DNA of 64,000 nucleotides from Gammaproteobacteria bacterium (GTDB taxonomy: Bacteria; Pseudomonadota; Gammaproteobacteria; Xanthomonadales; Marinicellaceae): assembly GCA_030430025.1 (NCBI GenBank), contig JAUIGR010000009.1, positions 18,118 through 82,117 of the forward strand, written 5' to 3'. The position numbers and the translations under genes are program-made. Below, piece after piece: positions 17,033 through 27,404 of this stretch; positions within the stretch are counted from its first letter, which is position 1, and every line of letters starts with the position of its first letter. The notes below the pieces were generated by a model, which saw nothing but the letters and a program-made list of their open reading frames with translations, did not search any database and had not been told where the DNA came from.

Positions 17033-17226
17033 GTTTTATTGTAAGAAAAATTCTATTTTTGAGTTCAGCTGGTTTTAGTAAGTCAAGCTTTTAGTTTACC
17101 CTGCTGATAGGTTTTGATTTCTCCTTATCTAAATCTTGTTAATAGAACTCAAGGTATTAAACAATTGGACATGAAAAATTGATAAAAAAAGTTTATCATG
17201 AGTCAATTAAAGACAGTATCCTAATA

Positions 17227-18645
17227 ATGAAAAGGAAAACGAAAATTGTGGCAACTATGGGCCCCGCGAGCTCCAGTCCAGCACAAATCAAAGCATTAAT
17301 TCAGGCTGGTGTTGATGTTTTTCGTCTTAATTTTTCACATGGTATGGCCGCCGATCACCAAGTTAATGTAGAAAATATTCGAAATGTGGCGAATGAGCTT
17401 GGTACCACTGTAGGTGTTTTACAAGACTTGCAAGGCCCTAAAATTCGTGTAGGAAGATTTCAGTCCAATCAGGTGGAACTAGTTGATGGACAAAGTTTTG
17501 CGTTATATCCGGATAACGGTCGTATTGGAGATGTTTCAGGTGTGGGAATCAGTTATCAGGAGTTATATCAGGATGTTAGCACACACGATGTGATTTTGCT
17601 TGATGATGGACGGTTATCTTTAATAGTGAAAAAAATCAGTGGTAATATCATTTATACCGAGGTGAAACGAGGCGGCGTTTTGAGTAACAATAAAGGAATT
17701 AATATTCCTACAGCTGATTTGTCTTTAGCTGCTGTGACCGAAAAAGACATTGAGGATATTGCCCTGGGAGCGCAATTAGATGTTGACTGGGTTGCTTTGA
17801 GTTTTGTCCGTAATCGAGATGATTTATTGTTGGCTCGGCATTACTTAAAACTTAATAATTCAAATGCAAAGCTGATGGCTAAAATAGAAAAGCCTAGTGC
17901 TGTCAGTAATTATAAAGATATATTGAAAATAGCTGATGGAATTATGGTTGCACGGGGTGATTTGGGTGTTGAATTATCTCCAGAGAAAGTACCAATACTG
18001 CAAAAAAGATTGATTAGAAAAGCCAGAGAAAAAGGTAAACCAGTAGTCACCGCTACTCAAATGCTGGAATCAATGATTAACAGTCCAATTCCCACTAGGG
18101 CTGAAGCCAATGATGTGGCTAATGCGATATTTGATGGCACTGATGCTGTGATGCTTTCAGCTGAGACTGCCACAGGTGAATATCCAGTGAAAGCTGTACA
18201 TACCATGAATCAGATTGCCAGGACAGTAGAAGCTGATGGCGATTACAAAAAAAGAATGGTTGAACGTAAATTGTTGGCAGAAAAGAATACGCCAGACGCT
18301 GTTTCTTCTGCTGCTTGTCACATAGCATCTACCTTAGGTGTTAAGGTAATGTGTAGCTTTTCCAGTTCTGGGGCCACTGCTCTAAGAGTGGCTCGTAATC
18401 GTATACCGACTACTGTTTTGGCTGTTTCACCTTCAATTAAATCTTGTAGACAGTTGACACTGTCTTGGGGAGTTAAGCCGGTGTTAAGTGATGATGCGAA
18501 AAATTCAGAGGAAATGGTTGAAATCGCTAAAAAAATCATTCTTGAGAATAAAGAAGCCAGGAAAGGTGATCAATTTGTGATTACGGCAGGGGTGCCGTTT
18601 GGACAGTCCGGAACAACCAATTTGATTCGGGTTGAAATATTGTAG
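17227..18645 (+). CDS. pyk: Pyruvate kinase
   Basis: Final glycolytic step, phosphoenolpyruvate plus ADP to pyruvate plus ATP. The frame is open from 17179, but the family start MKRKTKIVATMGPASS is at ATG 17227 (472 residues, usual ~470-480). Motifs: DVFRLNFSHG, LQGPKIRVG, the active-site signature MAKIEKPSAV ... IMVARGDLGVEL, then TATQMLESMINSPIPTRAEANDVANA split over the Mg/ADP region. Regulatory C-domain from about 350. No strong SD before the ATG. Separated from pdxB by 194 nt in which no gene is visible. Confidence 0.95.
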   Translation: MKRKTKIVATMGPASSSPAQIKALIQAGVDVFRLNFSHGMAADHQVNVENIRNVANELGTTVGVLQDLQGPKIRVGRFQSNQVELVDGQSFALYPDNGRIGDVSGVGISYQELYQDVSTHDVILLDDGRLSLIVKKISGNIIYTEVKRGGVLSNNKGINIPTADLSLAAVTEKDIEDIALGAQLDVDWVALSFVRNRDDLLLARHYLKLNNSNAKLMAKIEKPSAVSNYKDILKIADGIMVARGDLGVELSPEKVPILQKRLIRKAREKGKPVVTATQMLESMINSPIPTRAEANDVANAIFDGTDAVMLSAETATGEYPVKAVHTMNQIARTVEADGDYKKRMVERKLLAEKNTPDAVSSAACHIASTLGVKVMCSFSSSGATALRVARNRIPTTVLAVSPSIKSCRQLTLSWGVKPVLSDDAKNSEEMVEIAKKIILENKEARKGDQFVITAGVPFGQSGTTNLIRVEIL

Positions 18646-18696
18646 AGAGTATCAGTAGTATAGCGGGGTTTTTGAAATGCAATCATTGAGATCATT

Positions 18697-19620
18697 ATGG
18701 TAGATAAATGCCATCCACAACTTCAGGTTATCATTGACACGATAGCCACAAAAATAATAGATAAAGAAGCTCAAGTCAGATTGGTGATTGCTGCATTATT
18801 AGCGGGAGGACATGTGTTGTTAGAAGACAGGCCAGGGTTAGGTAAAACGACATTAGCTACAGCAGTAGCACAGTGTTTTGGTATGGATTTTAGTCGCATT
18901 CAATTGACTTCAGATATGATGCCGAGCGATGTTTTGGGAGTGAGTATTTACGATGCGCATGCTCATAGTTTTAGTTATCATAAAGGACCTATTTTTACAC
19001 AATTTCTTTTGGCAGATGAGTTGAATAGAGCGACTCCTAAAACACAAAGTGCGTTACTGGAAGCGATGGCTGAAAATCAAGTCAGTATGGATGGACAAAC
19101 TTATGAATTGGATACTGCATTTTTTGTTTTGGCCACACAAAACCCTATGGATGATGCAGGTACCTATCATCTGCCTCACTCTCAGTTAGATCGTTTTATC
19201 ATTTCATTATCTTTGGGTTATCCAAGTCCAGAAAGTGAGCGTGTACTGTATAGCGAAGCATACATAAAGGGCCTCAAAAAACCACTGACTCCTGTGACTG
19301 ACGTAGATCATCTCAAGTCTTGGCGGAAAAGTGTGACGGAGGTACATGCCAGTAGTGAAATACTGGACTATCTACAGACGTTGATTGCCAAAACAAGACA
19401 TCATCCTGATATAAGTCACGGTTTATCTCCAAGAGCCGGTTTGGCGCTGTTTAAATTGTCACAGGCAATCGCGTTTATCCAAAATAGAGATTTTTTAATT
19501 CCTGAAGATGTGCAAATGGCTTTTTATCCGGTTTGTAGACACCGTTTACTCTGTAAACAAGGTAACAAGGCTGTTAAGTCAATAGTCAAAGAGATACAGC
19601 AAGAAACTGTATTTGTCTGA
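18697..19620 (+). CDS. MoxR-family AAA+ ATPase
   Basis: Chaperone-like ATPase. 307 residues: Walker A EDRPGLGKTTLA (~46-57), Walker B LLADELNRATPKTQSALLEAM (~105-125), sensor-1 ATQNP, sensor-2 GLSPRAGLAL. Encoded directly upstream of a DUF58 protein and a TgpA transglutaminase, the common three-gene arrangement in gammaproteobacteria. The substrate of these MoxR proteins is generally unknown. Its TGA overlaps the ATG of the next gene by one base. Confidence 0.92.
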   Translation: MVDKCHPQLQVIIDTIATKIIDKEAQVRLVIAALLAGGHVLLEDRPGLGKTTLATAVAQCFGMDFSRIQLTSDMMPSDVLGVSIYDAHAHSFSYHKGPIFTQFLLADELNRATPKTQSALLEAMAENQVSMDGQTYELDTAFFVLATQNPMDDAGTYHLPHSQLDRFIISLSLGYPSPESERVLYSEAYIKGLKKPLTPVTDVDHLKSWRKSVTEVHASSEILDYLQTLIAKTRHHPDISHGLSPRAGLALFKLSQAIAFIQNRDFLIPEDVQMAFYPVCRHRLLCKQGNKAVKSIVKEIQQETVFV

Positions 19621-20579
19621 TGCGCTGCTTTAAGGTCAACATTGAAGCCCTGATTAATCGTCGTGGCAGAGAAACCGTACCTGTGATTTTTGATTGGCGC
19701 CGTATTTATGTGTTACCCAGCAAACCAGGCCTGTTTTTTGCTTTTATTTGGTTTGTCATGCTCATGGCTGGTTTGAATTTCAATAACAACATGGGATTGA
19801 TGTTGGTTTTTTTATTGTTTGGTATGGCTCAAGCGATCTTACTCAAAACATTCTTTAATATGCGTAATATCCAGTTGAAGAGCATCAAGGCTGAACCAGT
19901 TTTTTTGGGCGAATCGACAGAGGTGAAATTAGAGCTGGTTGCTGATGATTCACGCTGGCAAATTGCTTGCCATAGTGGAAAGGTCTCTGATTCGACTAAT
20001 ATTAAATCAGGTAGAGGGTATGTGAGTTGCCCTGTTGAAGGCAATCACCGTGGTTGGCAACATATACCTAGGATTAAGTTACTGACACGATACCCGATGG
20101 GGTTATTTACAGTTTGGGTCTATTGTGCTCCGGATTTTTATATATTGGTTTACCCAAAACCAGAAACGCCAGTGCCAGCTTACCCACAACATGGTGGTTT
20201 AGAGGGTCAGTTAACATTGCCTGAGAAGGGTGATGAAATATCTAACATACGCGAATATCATGTAGGTGATCCGGTTCGTGACATCGCTTGGAAAAAAACA
20301 GCACAAAATAATAAGACTTGGGTTAAGCAATTTGAACAAATGCAAGGGCAGCAAATGCTTTTTGATTTTGATCAAATGACTACATTGACAGTTGAGCACA
20401 AACTGTCTCGCTTATGTGCTTGGGTGCTGCAAGCAGAGCGTCAAAACATGGATTATCAACTCAAATTATGCGATTTTTGTAGCGATATGGGGCATGGAAC
20501 AGAGCAGTTAGCTCAATGTCTTAAGGCATTGGCATTGTATGGAGGGGGTGATTCATCAGCCAAGTTAGATCAAAATTAA
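19620..20579 (+). CDS. DUF58-domain membrane protein
   Basis: 319 residues. Two hydrophobic segments around 35-75 (FFAFIWFVMLMAGLNF ... MLVFLLFGMAQAILL) anchor a C-terminal von Willebrand-A-like DUF58 region, with the signature IREYHVGDPVRDIAWKKTA at about 203-221. Function unknown; partners with MoxR and TgpA. The last 25 nt probably overlap the true beginning of tgpA. Confidence 0.9.
   Translation: MRCFKVNIEALINRRGRETVPVIFDWRRIYVLPSKPGLFFAFIWFVMLMAGLNFNNNMGLMLVFLLFGMAQAILLKTFFNMRNIQLKSIKAEPVFLGESTEVKLELVADDSRWQIACHSGKVSDSTNIKSGRGYVSCPVEGNHRGWQHIPRIKLLTRYPMGLFTVWVYCAPDFYILVYPKPETPVPAYPQHGGLEGQLTLPEKGDEISNIREYHVGDPVRDIAWKKTAQNNKTWVKQFEQMQGQQMLFDFDQMTTLTVEHKLSRLCAWVLQAERQNMDYQLKLCDFCSDMGHGTEQLAQCLKALALYGGGDSSAKLDQN
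20541..20557 (+). promoter_or_regulatory. Strong Shine-Dalgarno followed by in-frame ATC: candidate real tgpA start
   Basis: GGAGGGGGTGAT pairs almost fully with the 16S anti-SD (G:U wobble allowed). Six bases after its GGGGG core comes ATC (20555-20557), in frame with tgpA. The upstream in-frame stop is TGA at 20549-20551, so no ATG, GTG or TTG exists between it and the GTG at 20618. Confidence 0.45.
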
Positions 20580-20617
20580 GCACCAAACAATTATTTTGGG
20601 TTGTCTTATCAGTTCTG

Positions 20618-22537
20618 GTGACTGTGTTACCACAGATTCATCGTTTGCCATTGTGGTTTGTGCCTATGGTTGTTCTGGTGGTTGGTTTTAGGTTTTATGC
20701 CCAGTATCATGGTTTAAAGAAAGGTCATGGGATAGTGTTGAGTTTGTTGGCTATAGCTGTTCTGATTTTGTTGATGTATTCCCAGGGTTTCGGAGTAACG
20801 CGTGAAGTCAGTGTCAGTATTTTGATTACTATGACTGTTTTGAAGTTACTGGAAACTTATCATAAAAGAGATGCCTATTTAGTCGTTATGCTCTGTTATT
20901 TTGTTATCATGACTCGGTTTCTTTATTCACAGGATTTGATGCTGTTGGTTTATTTATTTGTCGCAGTATGGTCCAGTAGTAACGCTTTGCATGTTTTACA
21001 GTTTCAGAAGAATGAAATCTTATTTGATCGTCAGCAATTAATTCAAACTGCAAAATTGGTGTCATTAGGTGTTCCTTTTGCAGTGATTTTCTTTATTTTT
21101 TTTCCGAGATTAGGTTCTCCCATTTGGGGCTCGCCAGATATTTTTGGTGAAGGTAAAACAGGCATTTCTGATAGCATGAGTCCAGGATCTATTGTCGAGT
21201 TATTTATGGATGACTCTCCAGCATTGCGTGTCACTTTTAAAAATGGAGTGATTCCAGATCCCCGTCATTTGTATTGGCGAGGTCCTGTTTTGTGGCATTA
21301 TGATGGTACAACCTGGACAAGGAAAAAATCTCGCGTGAGGGCGCCTATCGAGTCTTTCAGATCTGAACAAGTGGTCGATTATCAGGTTGAGCAGGAAAGT
21401 ACAGGGCAAAATTATATGTTTTCATTGGACTATGTCTTAGGTCAACCCAATAGTGCTTTCATGTTGGAAGATTCAACGTTGTATTCACCAACAAAAATTA
21501 ATCAGCTTAAACATTATGAGTTACAATCTGTTTTGTTGGATTCGTTTTCTGAACAATTGAGCGAACAGGATCGAAAGTTCTTACTATCTTATCCTGAACA
21601 ATTGAACCCTAAGACCCAATTAATGATGGCCAGTTGGTTATCTGATGATCAGTCAAACTCAGCAGAAGCGTTAATAAATCGAACACTGACTTATTTTAAC
21701 CAATCAGATTTTTTTTATTCTTACTCCCCACCTTCATTACATGGTGACATAGTTGATCAGTTTCTTTTTGAAACCAAACTTGGTTTTTGTGAACATTATG
21801 CTTCAACATTTGTACTGATGATGAGAATGGCTGGTATTCCTGCGCGGGTAGTGACTGGTTATCAAGGTGGCATTGATCGCGGAGAATATCTTTTGATTAA
21901 ACAGTCAGATGCTCATGCTTGGGCTGAGGTGTTTATTGAAACCGAACCAGGCATAGGATCGTGGAGACGAGTAGATCCCACAGCTGTAGTTTCCCCTGAG
22001 CGAGTGCGTACTGGTGCAGGTTCAATTATTCAAACTCCGCGGAATTGGTACGATTTTGAATGGATTCGACAAACCAGGGAAGGGATTGACCAGTGGCGAT
22101 ACCAATGGAATCGTTGGATTAGAAACTTTAATCTCTCTAAGCAGAATGCTTTTTTTGAAATGATGGGATTTAAGCATCATGAAGTGACAAAAATTGCCTT
22201 GATTATGGCTTTTTTGATATTCTTATTGAGCGGTGTTATGGCTTTGTGGTTATGGATTAAAGCTCGCCCATTAAAAACTGCTTATCAAAAAATTTATGTT
22301 TCGTATGTAAAACTCTTATTCCCCCATAAAGAATGTCAACAGGCTTTAAACAATGGATTTAAGTATAATCAACAATACCTTCAGTCGATTTATCCAGAGT
22401 TGAAACCTTTGCTTATAAGATTTGAGTCACTATATTTAAAGGGGCGATTCGCTCATCATCAACAACCTGATCAAGCTTACATCAGTCAATTAAAAAACTT
22501 GCTCTTTAAAATAAAAAAGAGAAAATCTTTAAAATAA
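20618..22537 (+). CDS. tgpA: TgpA-type membrane transglutaminase (DUF3488)
   Basis: Inner-membrane protein with a periplasmic transglutaminase-like domain; the Pseudomonas homologue is essential but its substrate is unknown. From GTG 20618 it has 639 residues: several helices to about 195, the transglutaminase core at about 385-460 with Cys in KLGFCEHYAS, His in SDAHAWAEVF, Asp in RRVDPTAVVSPERV, a final helix ~530-550, and a cytosolic tail. The first helix (VLPQIHRLPLWFVPM) normally follows a conserved hydrophobic stretch. The 21 codons before the GTG encode just that (KQLFWVVLSVL), so translation probably begins at 20555 on ATC. Confidence 0.9.
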   Translation: MTVLPQIHRLPLWFVPMVVLVVGFRFYAQYHGLKKGHGIVLSLLAIAVLILLMYSQGFGVTREVSVSILITMTVLKLLETYHKRDAYLVVMLCYFVIMTRFLYSQDLMLLVYLFVAVWSSSNALHVLQFQKNEILFDRQQLIQTAKLVSLGVPFAVIFFIFFPRLGSPIWGSPDIFGEGKTGISDSMSPGSIVELFMDDSPALRVTFKNGVIPDPRHLYWRGPVLWHYDGTTWTRKKSRVRAPIESFRSEQVVDYQVEQESTGQNYMFSLDYVLGQPNSAFMLEDSTLYSPTKINQLKHYELQSVLLDSFSEQLSEQDRKFLLSYPEQLNPKTQLMMASWLSDDQSNSAEALINRTLTYFNQSDFFYSYSPPSLHGDIVDQFLFETKLGFCEHYASTFVLMMRMAGIPARVVTGYQGGIDRGEYLLIKQSDAHAWAEVFIETEPGIGSWRRVDPTAVVSPERVRTGAGSIIQTPRNWYDFEWIRQTREGIDQWRYQWNRWIRNFNLSKQNAFFEMMGFKHHEVTKIALIMAFLIFLLSGVMALWLWIKARPLKTAYQKIYVSYVKLLFPHKECQQALNNGFKYNQQYLQSIYPELKPLLIRFESLYLKGRFAHHQQPDQAYISQLKNLLFKIKKRKSLK

Positions 22538-22610
22538 GAGCTAATTTCGCTATTCTTGAATTATTGAAGTTTTAGCCCCAAATTGCATGTATACAAAAAC
22601 ACGATAAACA

Positions 22611-22931
22611 ATGAGTGAAAAAAACAACATATATGATTTAGATGCTGAATTGTTAGAACAGGTCGAACAATCATTCAAAGAGCCTAAAATGTACAAGGTT
22701 GTGTTGCTGAATGATGATTATACCCCGATGGAGTTTGTCATTGAGGTCTTAATGCGTTTTTTTGGGATGGACGAGCAAAAAGCGACGCAAATCATGTTAC
22801 ATGTACATACTCGAGGTAAAGGTTTGTGTGGCGTTTTTAGTCATGAAATTGCCGAAACGAAGTCAACACAAGTTAATGAATATTCGCGTCAACATGAGCA
22901 TCCTTTGCTGTGTGTTACGGAGGTGGTTTGA
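22611..22931 (+). CDS. clpS: ClpS, adaptor of the ClpAP protease
   Basis: Delivers N-degron substrates to ClpA. 106 residues, normal. A disordered N-terminus is followed by [19 protein letters not shown] (binding-pocket strand and helix, with the conserved Asn-Asp-Asp), then [21 protein letters not shown]. Its TGA overlaps the ATG of clpA by one base, so the pair is translationally coupled. Confidence 0.97.
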   Translation: MSEKNNIYDLDAELLEQVEQSFKEPKMYKVVLLNDDYTPMEFVIEVLMRFFGMDEQKATQIMLHVHTRGKGLCGVFSHEIAETKSTQVNEYSRQHEHPLLCVTEVV

Positions 22932-25213
22932 TGTTAGATTTACATCTTGATAATACGGTCAATCAGATTTATAAGTACGCACGACATCATCGCCATGAGA
23001 TGTTGACTATGGAACATTTGATGTTAGGTCTGCTTAAAAATAAGCATGCTTTACGCGTATTAGATGCGGTGGCTGCTGATGTTAATTTGTTGCAACAGGA
23101 GTTAGAAGATTTGATAGCACAACATGTTGCTGTTTTGCCTGTTGACAGTGATTTAGATACCCAACCAACGTTAGCTTTTCGTCGGGTGATTCAACGAGCT
23201 ATATATTCTGCACAATCTGCTGAATTAAAACAGGTTAAGGGTGATCGTGTTTTAGTGGCGATGTTTGATGAGGTGGACTCTCATGCTGTTTATTTACTGA
23301 ACAAACAGGGGATTACACGTTTTGATGTGGTTCGGTGCATTGCGCATGGCCAGGCAGAGTTTGAAGAAACTGAGACAAGTGCAGAACCTAAACAATCGGT
23401 CAAAGACAATAGTGAGGAAAAAAAACCAAGTGTTACAGATTATTTGACAGATCTCAATATCAAAGCCCAGAAAGGAAGAATAGATCCGTTGATTGGTCGT
23501 GGTCTTGAATTAGAAAGGATGATTCAAATACTGATGCGTCGCTCTAAAAACAATCCATTGTTGGTTGGTGAACCAGGTGTTGGTAAAACTGCTATGGCAG
23601 AAGGGTTGGCTTGGCGAATTGTTAAAGGTCAAGTTCCTGGGGTGATGAAAGACACGCGGGTGCTTGCATTAGATCTGGGTAGTTTACTTGCTGGTACCAA
23701 GTATCGTGGAGATTTCGAAAAACGATTGAAAGCTGTGATCAGTCATGTGCAAAAAATTCCTGATGCGGTGATGTTTATTGATGAAATACATACCATCATT
23801 GGTGCAGGAGCTGTATCAGGTGGTACATTAGATACATCTAACTTACTGAAGCCAGCTCTGGCATCTGGTAAGTTAAGGTGTATTGGCGCTACGACACAAG
23901 ATGAAGTGCGACAAGTTTTTGAGCGGGATCGAGCATTGGCCAGACGATTCCAAAAAATCACTATCAGTGAACCCAGTATTCCAGAAGCGATTGAGATTTT
24001 AAAAGGTTTGAAAACGCATTTTGAATCTTTTCACAAAGTAACCTATAAAGAGCAAGCTTTAGTCGATGCAGTACAGCTGTCAGTTAAACATATTGCTGAC
24101 AAATTTTTGCCAGATAAAGCCATTGATGTAATCGATGAGGCAGGTGCTTGGAAAAATATTCAGGGTAAAAATGAAGAGGCTATTGGAAGTGCTGATGTTC
24201 GCAGAATTGTTGCATCTATTGCCAAGGTACCTGTTGATGACATTACTGAAGATGAAGGGCAAAGGTTACAAGCCATAGACCGCAATTTAAAACATGTGAT
24301 TTTTGGTCAGGATCGAGCCATTGATATATTGGCTACTGCTATTAAGATGGCTCGCGCTGGGCTGATCCGTGATCATCGCACTGTGGCCAATTTGATGTTT
24401 GCTGGTCCCACCGGTGTCGGTAAGACAGAAGTTGTTCGCCAATTAGCACACCATATGGGTTTAAAATTATTGCGATTTGATATGTCGGAGTATATGGAAC
24501 CCCATACAATATCAAAATTAATCGGCTCACCACCAGGTTATGTAGGCCATGAACAAGGAGGTCAATTAACTGAAAAAGTATCACAGGCACCACACAGTAT
24601 CGTTTTGCTCGATGAAATTGAGAAAGCGCATCCTGATGTGTTGAACATACTTTTGCAGGTAATGGATAATGGTAAGTTGACTGATTCTAATGGCCGAGAA
24701 ACAGATTTTCGTAATGTTTTGGTAGTGATGACAACCAATGCAGGTGCAGAGTCTCGTGGTCGTAGTAGTTATGGTTTTATGGAACAAGATCATAGCAGTG
24801 ATGCGATGAAAGATTTAGAGCGACTTTTTAGTCCAGAATTCAGAAATCGGCTTGATGCCATTGTGCCTTTTCAGTCACTGTCATTTGAGCATGTAGAGAA
24901 AATTGTGGATAAATTAATGATTGAGTTGGAGCAGCAATTATCTGATAAAGCGATCACTTTCAGTTTGTCTGCAAGTGCCCGTAGATGGCTTGTGGAAAAA
25001 GGATACAATAAAGAGATGGGTGCTCGCCCTATGCAGCGTGCCATCGATCAATTCATCAAAAAACCGTTAATTGATGACATTTTATTTGGTGATTTGAGGC
25101 AAGGGGGTACTGTAAAAATCAAATGCGTCGATGATGCTCTTGTATTTGATGTACTATCTAATACTCGATTGCTTTCAGTAGAAGGAGAAGCTAAGCCAGC
25201 AGTCGATCATTGA
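22931..25213 (+). CDS. clpA: ClpA, AAA+ unfoldase of the ClpAP protease
   Basis: Hexameric ATPase that unfolds substrates and feeds them to ClpP (not in the window). 760 residues from ATG 22931 ([14 protein letters not shown]); the longer frame from 22910 overlaps clpS needlessly. N-domain 1-145; a linker rich in Glu/Lys/Ser; D1 with Walker A GEPGVGKT and [12 protein letters not shown]2 with [20 protein letters not shown] and the sensor-2 region [17 protein letters not shown]. An IGL-type ClpP-binding loop is expected near residue 615 but I cannot place it exactly. Confidence 0.97.
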   Translation: MLDLHLDNTVNQIYKYARHHRHEMLTMEHLMLGLLKNKHALRVLDAVAADVNLLQQELEDLIAQHVAVLPVDSDLDTQPTLAFRRVIQRAIYSAQSAELKQVKGDRVLVAMFDEVDSHAVYLLNKQGITRFDVVRCIAHGQAEFEETETSAEPKQSVKDNSEEKKPSVTDYLTDLNIKAQKGRIDPLIGRGLELERMIQILMRRSKNNPLLVGEPGVGKTAMAEGLAWRIVKGQVPGVMKDTRVLALDLGSLLAGTKYRGDFEKRLKAVISHVQKIPDAVMFIDEIHTIIGAGAVSGGTLDTSNLLKPALASGKLRCIGATTQDEVRQVFERDRALARRFQKITISEPSIPEAIEILKGLKTHFESFHKVTYKEQALVDAVQLSVKHIADKFLPDKAIDVIDEAGAWKNIQGKNEEAIGSADVRRIVASIAKVPVDDITEDEGQRLQAIDRNLKHVIFGQDRAIDILATAIKMARAGLIRDHRTVANLMFAGPTGVGKTEVVRQLAHHMGLKLLRFDMSEYMEPHTISKLIGSPPGYVGHEQGGQLTEKVSQAPHSIVLLDEIEKAHPDVLNILLQVMDNGKLTDSNGRETDFRNVLVVMTTNAGAESRGRSSYGFMEQDHSSDAMKDLERLFSPEFRNRLDAIVPFQSLSFEHVEKIVDKLMIELEQQLSDKAITFSLSASARRWLVEKGYNKEMGARPMQRAIDQFIKKPLIDDILFGDLRQGGTVKIKCVDDALVFDVLSNTRLLSVEGEAKPAVDH

Positions 25214-25407
25214 CCATTTTCAGCTTAACTCATTAAACTGCCTATTGTGTAAGCAATAGAGTAGGATAGATCAGTTGCTGATGTGACTTCACGTTTCTTA
25301 GCATCACAATCCCCAATATGTTTAACGTTGTTCTAACTGTACTTTAACGACATATTATTGTTATTGGTAGTATATTTCTGTGTACGATATTTTACGAGGT
25401 AATAACA

Positions 25408-26922
25408 ATGAAAAAAATGCTTGTGATCATATGCTGTGGTTTGTTTTTCACAGCCCAAGGGTCGGTTTATATTAATGAGAATGAAACAGGGGAGGTATTA
25501 CTGATTCCCTTTTACAGTGTGGCCAATGATTTAACTACGATGGTCAGTATCAGTAATGGTGGTGATGAGTATAAAGTAGTTAAAGTGACAGTCAGAGATG
25601 GACAACAATCGCAGCGGTTATTGTCATTTAATGTTTTTCTTAAAGGTCATGATATTTGGACCATGGGTTTGTTACGCACATCAGCGGACAGTGTTTCGTT
25701 GGTAACCAATGACCAGTCTTGTACGACCTTGGAGGGAGATTTGCCTATATATCAAGATTTATTAACTTTTGAGATAGATCCTGATAATGAGTTAACTCAG
25801 GAAGAGATTGATGCCCGTATGGAGATTGGATCGATAGAGGTTTATGAGTTGGCTGAGGTTAAAGACAGTGACAATTTTTTGAAGGTTGCTATGGATGAAT
25901 CGAACTGTGGTTATATCAGGGATCAATATGGAGCTGGTGGATTATGGCAAGATGATCTGAACAATGATGAGATTTTGAATCCGGTGGATGGTGGTTTGCA
26001 TGGAGCTGCTTATATTATTGATGTGGCTAATGGGTTTGTTTTTAACAGTCCGGTGACACATTTTGATCATTTTTATTCTGAAGGGACGGTTTTTCATCGA
26101 TCTCCGGAAGATTCATTACCGGACTTATCCAGTGGTGATCCTGTGAGTTTATTGATAGATGAGGGTCGTGTTGTTGAGACTCGTTGGCCGACTGGTTATG
26201 AGGCGATCAGTGCGTTATTGATGAAAAGTACATTGAGTAATGAATTTGAGATTTCGGAGGGTATTGGTGCGGCGACTGAATGGGTGATCAGTTTTCCGAC
26301 CTTGAGGTTTTATCAGCGGGATGATGGGTTTGAAGAGCCTTTTGTTTTTGAAGCTCATAATCCCAACCTCTTTTATTTTCCTTTCCCAAATAAAATTCGC
26401 GCGAATCTTCCTAACTACGGTATACCCGATACGGTTACTGATCAATATGATTCTGTTTTTGACCGAGAGGGTAATTCCATTAATTCCTTTGACTGCCTTT
26501 TATCAGCTTGTCCGCCTCACCAATATCTTCCATCAAGTTCAAACACTATTTTGATTTCATTTACTTCCCAGTCTTGGAATCTGACACAACCATTGTTGGC
26601 TATGAAAAGATATAATGATCTAGAAGACGATGATGCATTTAATAATCCGCACAACGTACTTGGGCTTGAATTTGGTCCTGATTTTCCAATGAAAAAACAG
26701 CAAGGCAAAGTCGAACTTCGTATTAATGAAAATTACACAAGATCAACTTTACGAGGAGTGGATATCCATACTAACCAACCGGTTGAATATCGAGGGTTAC
26801 CTGTTACTGGCTTTGCTTTTAGTCGATACATCAATGCCAACGCCCAGGAAGGACTGTTGGCTACTTATGCTTCATCGACTCCTCATTTTGGAGAGAGAAG
26901 TATAAATACTCCGGATGATTAA
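25408..26922 (+). CDS. Secreted protein of unnamed family
   Basis: 504 residues with signal peptide 1-18 (MKKMLVIICCGLFFTAQG). The mature part begins VYINENETGEVLLIPFYSVAND and continues ISNGGDEYKVVKVTVRDG, then DVW-like segments. This pattern (a '...GTGEVLIFPYY' opening, then a damaged-'surplus' like beta domain) recurs, in my recollection, in unnamed exported proteins of marine gammaproteobacteria; no function is known to me. Four Cys suggest one or two disulfides. SD (ACGAGG) 9 nt upstream of ATG. Monocistronic, followed by a weak hairpin at 26951-26980. Confidence 0.75.
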   Translation: MKKMLVIICCGLFFTAQGSVYINENETGEVLLIPFYSVANDLTTMVSISNGGDEYKVVKVTVRDGQQSQRLLSFNVFLKGHDIWTMGLLRTSADSVSLVTNDQSCTTLEGDLPIYQDLLTFEIDPDNELTQEEIDARMEIGSIEVYELAEVKDSDNFLKVAMDESNCGYIRDQYGAGGLWQDDLNNDEILNPVDGGLHGAAYIIDVANGFVFNSPVTHFDHFYSEGTVFHRSPEDSLPDLSSGDPVSLLIDEGRVVETRWPTGYEAISALLMKSTLSNEFEISEGIGAATEWVISFPTLRFYQRDDGFEEPFVFEAHNPNLFYFPFPNKIRANLPNYGIPDTVTDQYDSVFDREGNSINSFDCLLSACPPHQYLPSSSNTILISFTSQSWNLTQPLLAMKRYNDLEDDDAFNNPHNVLGLEFGPDFPMKKQQGKVELRINENYTRSTLRGVDIHTNQPVEYRGLPVTGFAFSRYINANAQEGLLATYASSTPHFGERSINTPDD

Positions 26923-26950
26923 AAACAGTCAAAGCCTGCGGTGAAGCTAT

Positions 26951-26980
26951 AAAGCCAAGTTGATTGTTCAGCCTGGCTTT
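26951..26980. terminator. Weak convergent hairpin between the secreted-protein gene and sufE
   Basis: AAAGCCA/TGGCTTT with a 16-base loop lies between two converging genes. The T-run on the plus strand is interrupted, so its efficiency is uncertain. Confidence 0.4.
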
Positions 26981-26993
26981 ATATTGCAGTTTT

Positions 26994-27404
26994 TTACAAA
27001 TAGTCAGCCGCAGTTTTTTTGATTTGAGCGATCATGGCGTTGAGACCATTGCTGCGTGTAGATGACAAGTGTGCTGACAGGCCAATCATTTTAATGAATT
27101 CAGGTTCGGTTTGAATGATTTCTTTGGCGGTTTTTTCTGAGTAAATAGACAACACCAAATATATCAGACCAGAGACAATGGCGGCGTCAGAGTTGGCGTA
27201 AAAGTGTAGGGTGTTGCCTTCTTTTTTGTGAATTAGCCAGACTCGGGACTGGCAGCCTTGTAACAAATTATCATCTACTTTGTCGATTTCATCTAAGGCA
27301 GGTAGTTGCTTCCCCAGGTCAATGATATATTGGTATTTTTCTAGCCAATCATCAAACATTTCAAATGTTTCAATGAGTTCTTGCTGGTTTTGAAAGTGAT
27401 TCAT
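26994..27404 (-). CDS. sufE: SufE/CsdE-family sulfur acceptor
   Basis: Accepts persulfide sulfur from a cysteine desulfurase (SufS/CsdA) for Fe-S or tRNA thiolation. 136 residues; the acceptor Cys is in LLQGCQSRVWL (residue ~51), with the typical C-terminal GLSAHLSSTRSNGLNAMI. No desulfurase is encoded nearby. The ATG overlaps the stop of cysS by 4 nt, coupling it to a cysteine-dependent enzyme; whether it acts with SufS or CsdA cannot be told. Confidence 0.92.
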   Translation of the reverse strand: MNHFQNQQELIETFEMFDDWLEKYQYIIDLGKQLPALDEIDKVDDNLLQGCQSRVWLIHKKEGNTLHFYANSDAAIVSGLIYLVLSIYSEKTAKEIIQTEPEFIKMIGLSAHLSSTRSNGLNAMIAQIKKTAADYL

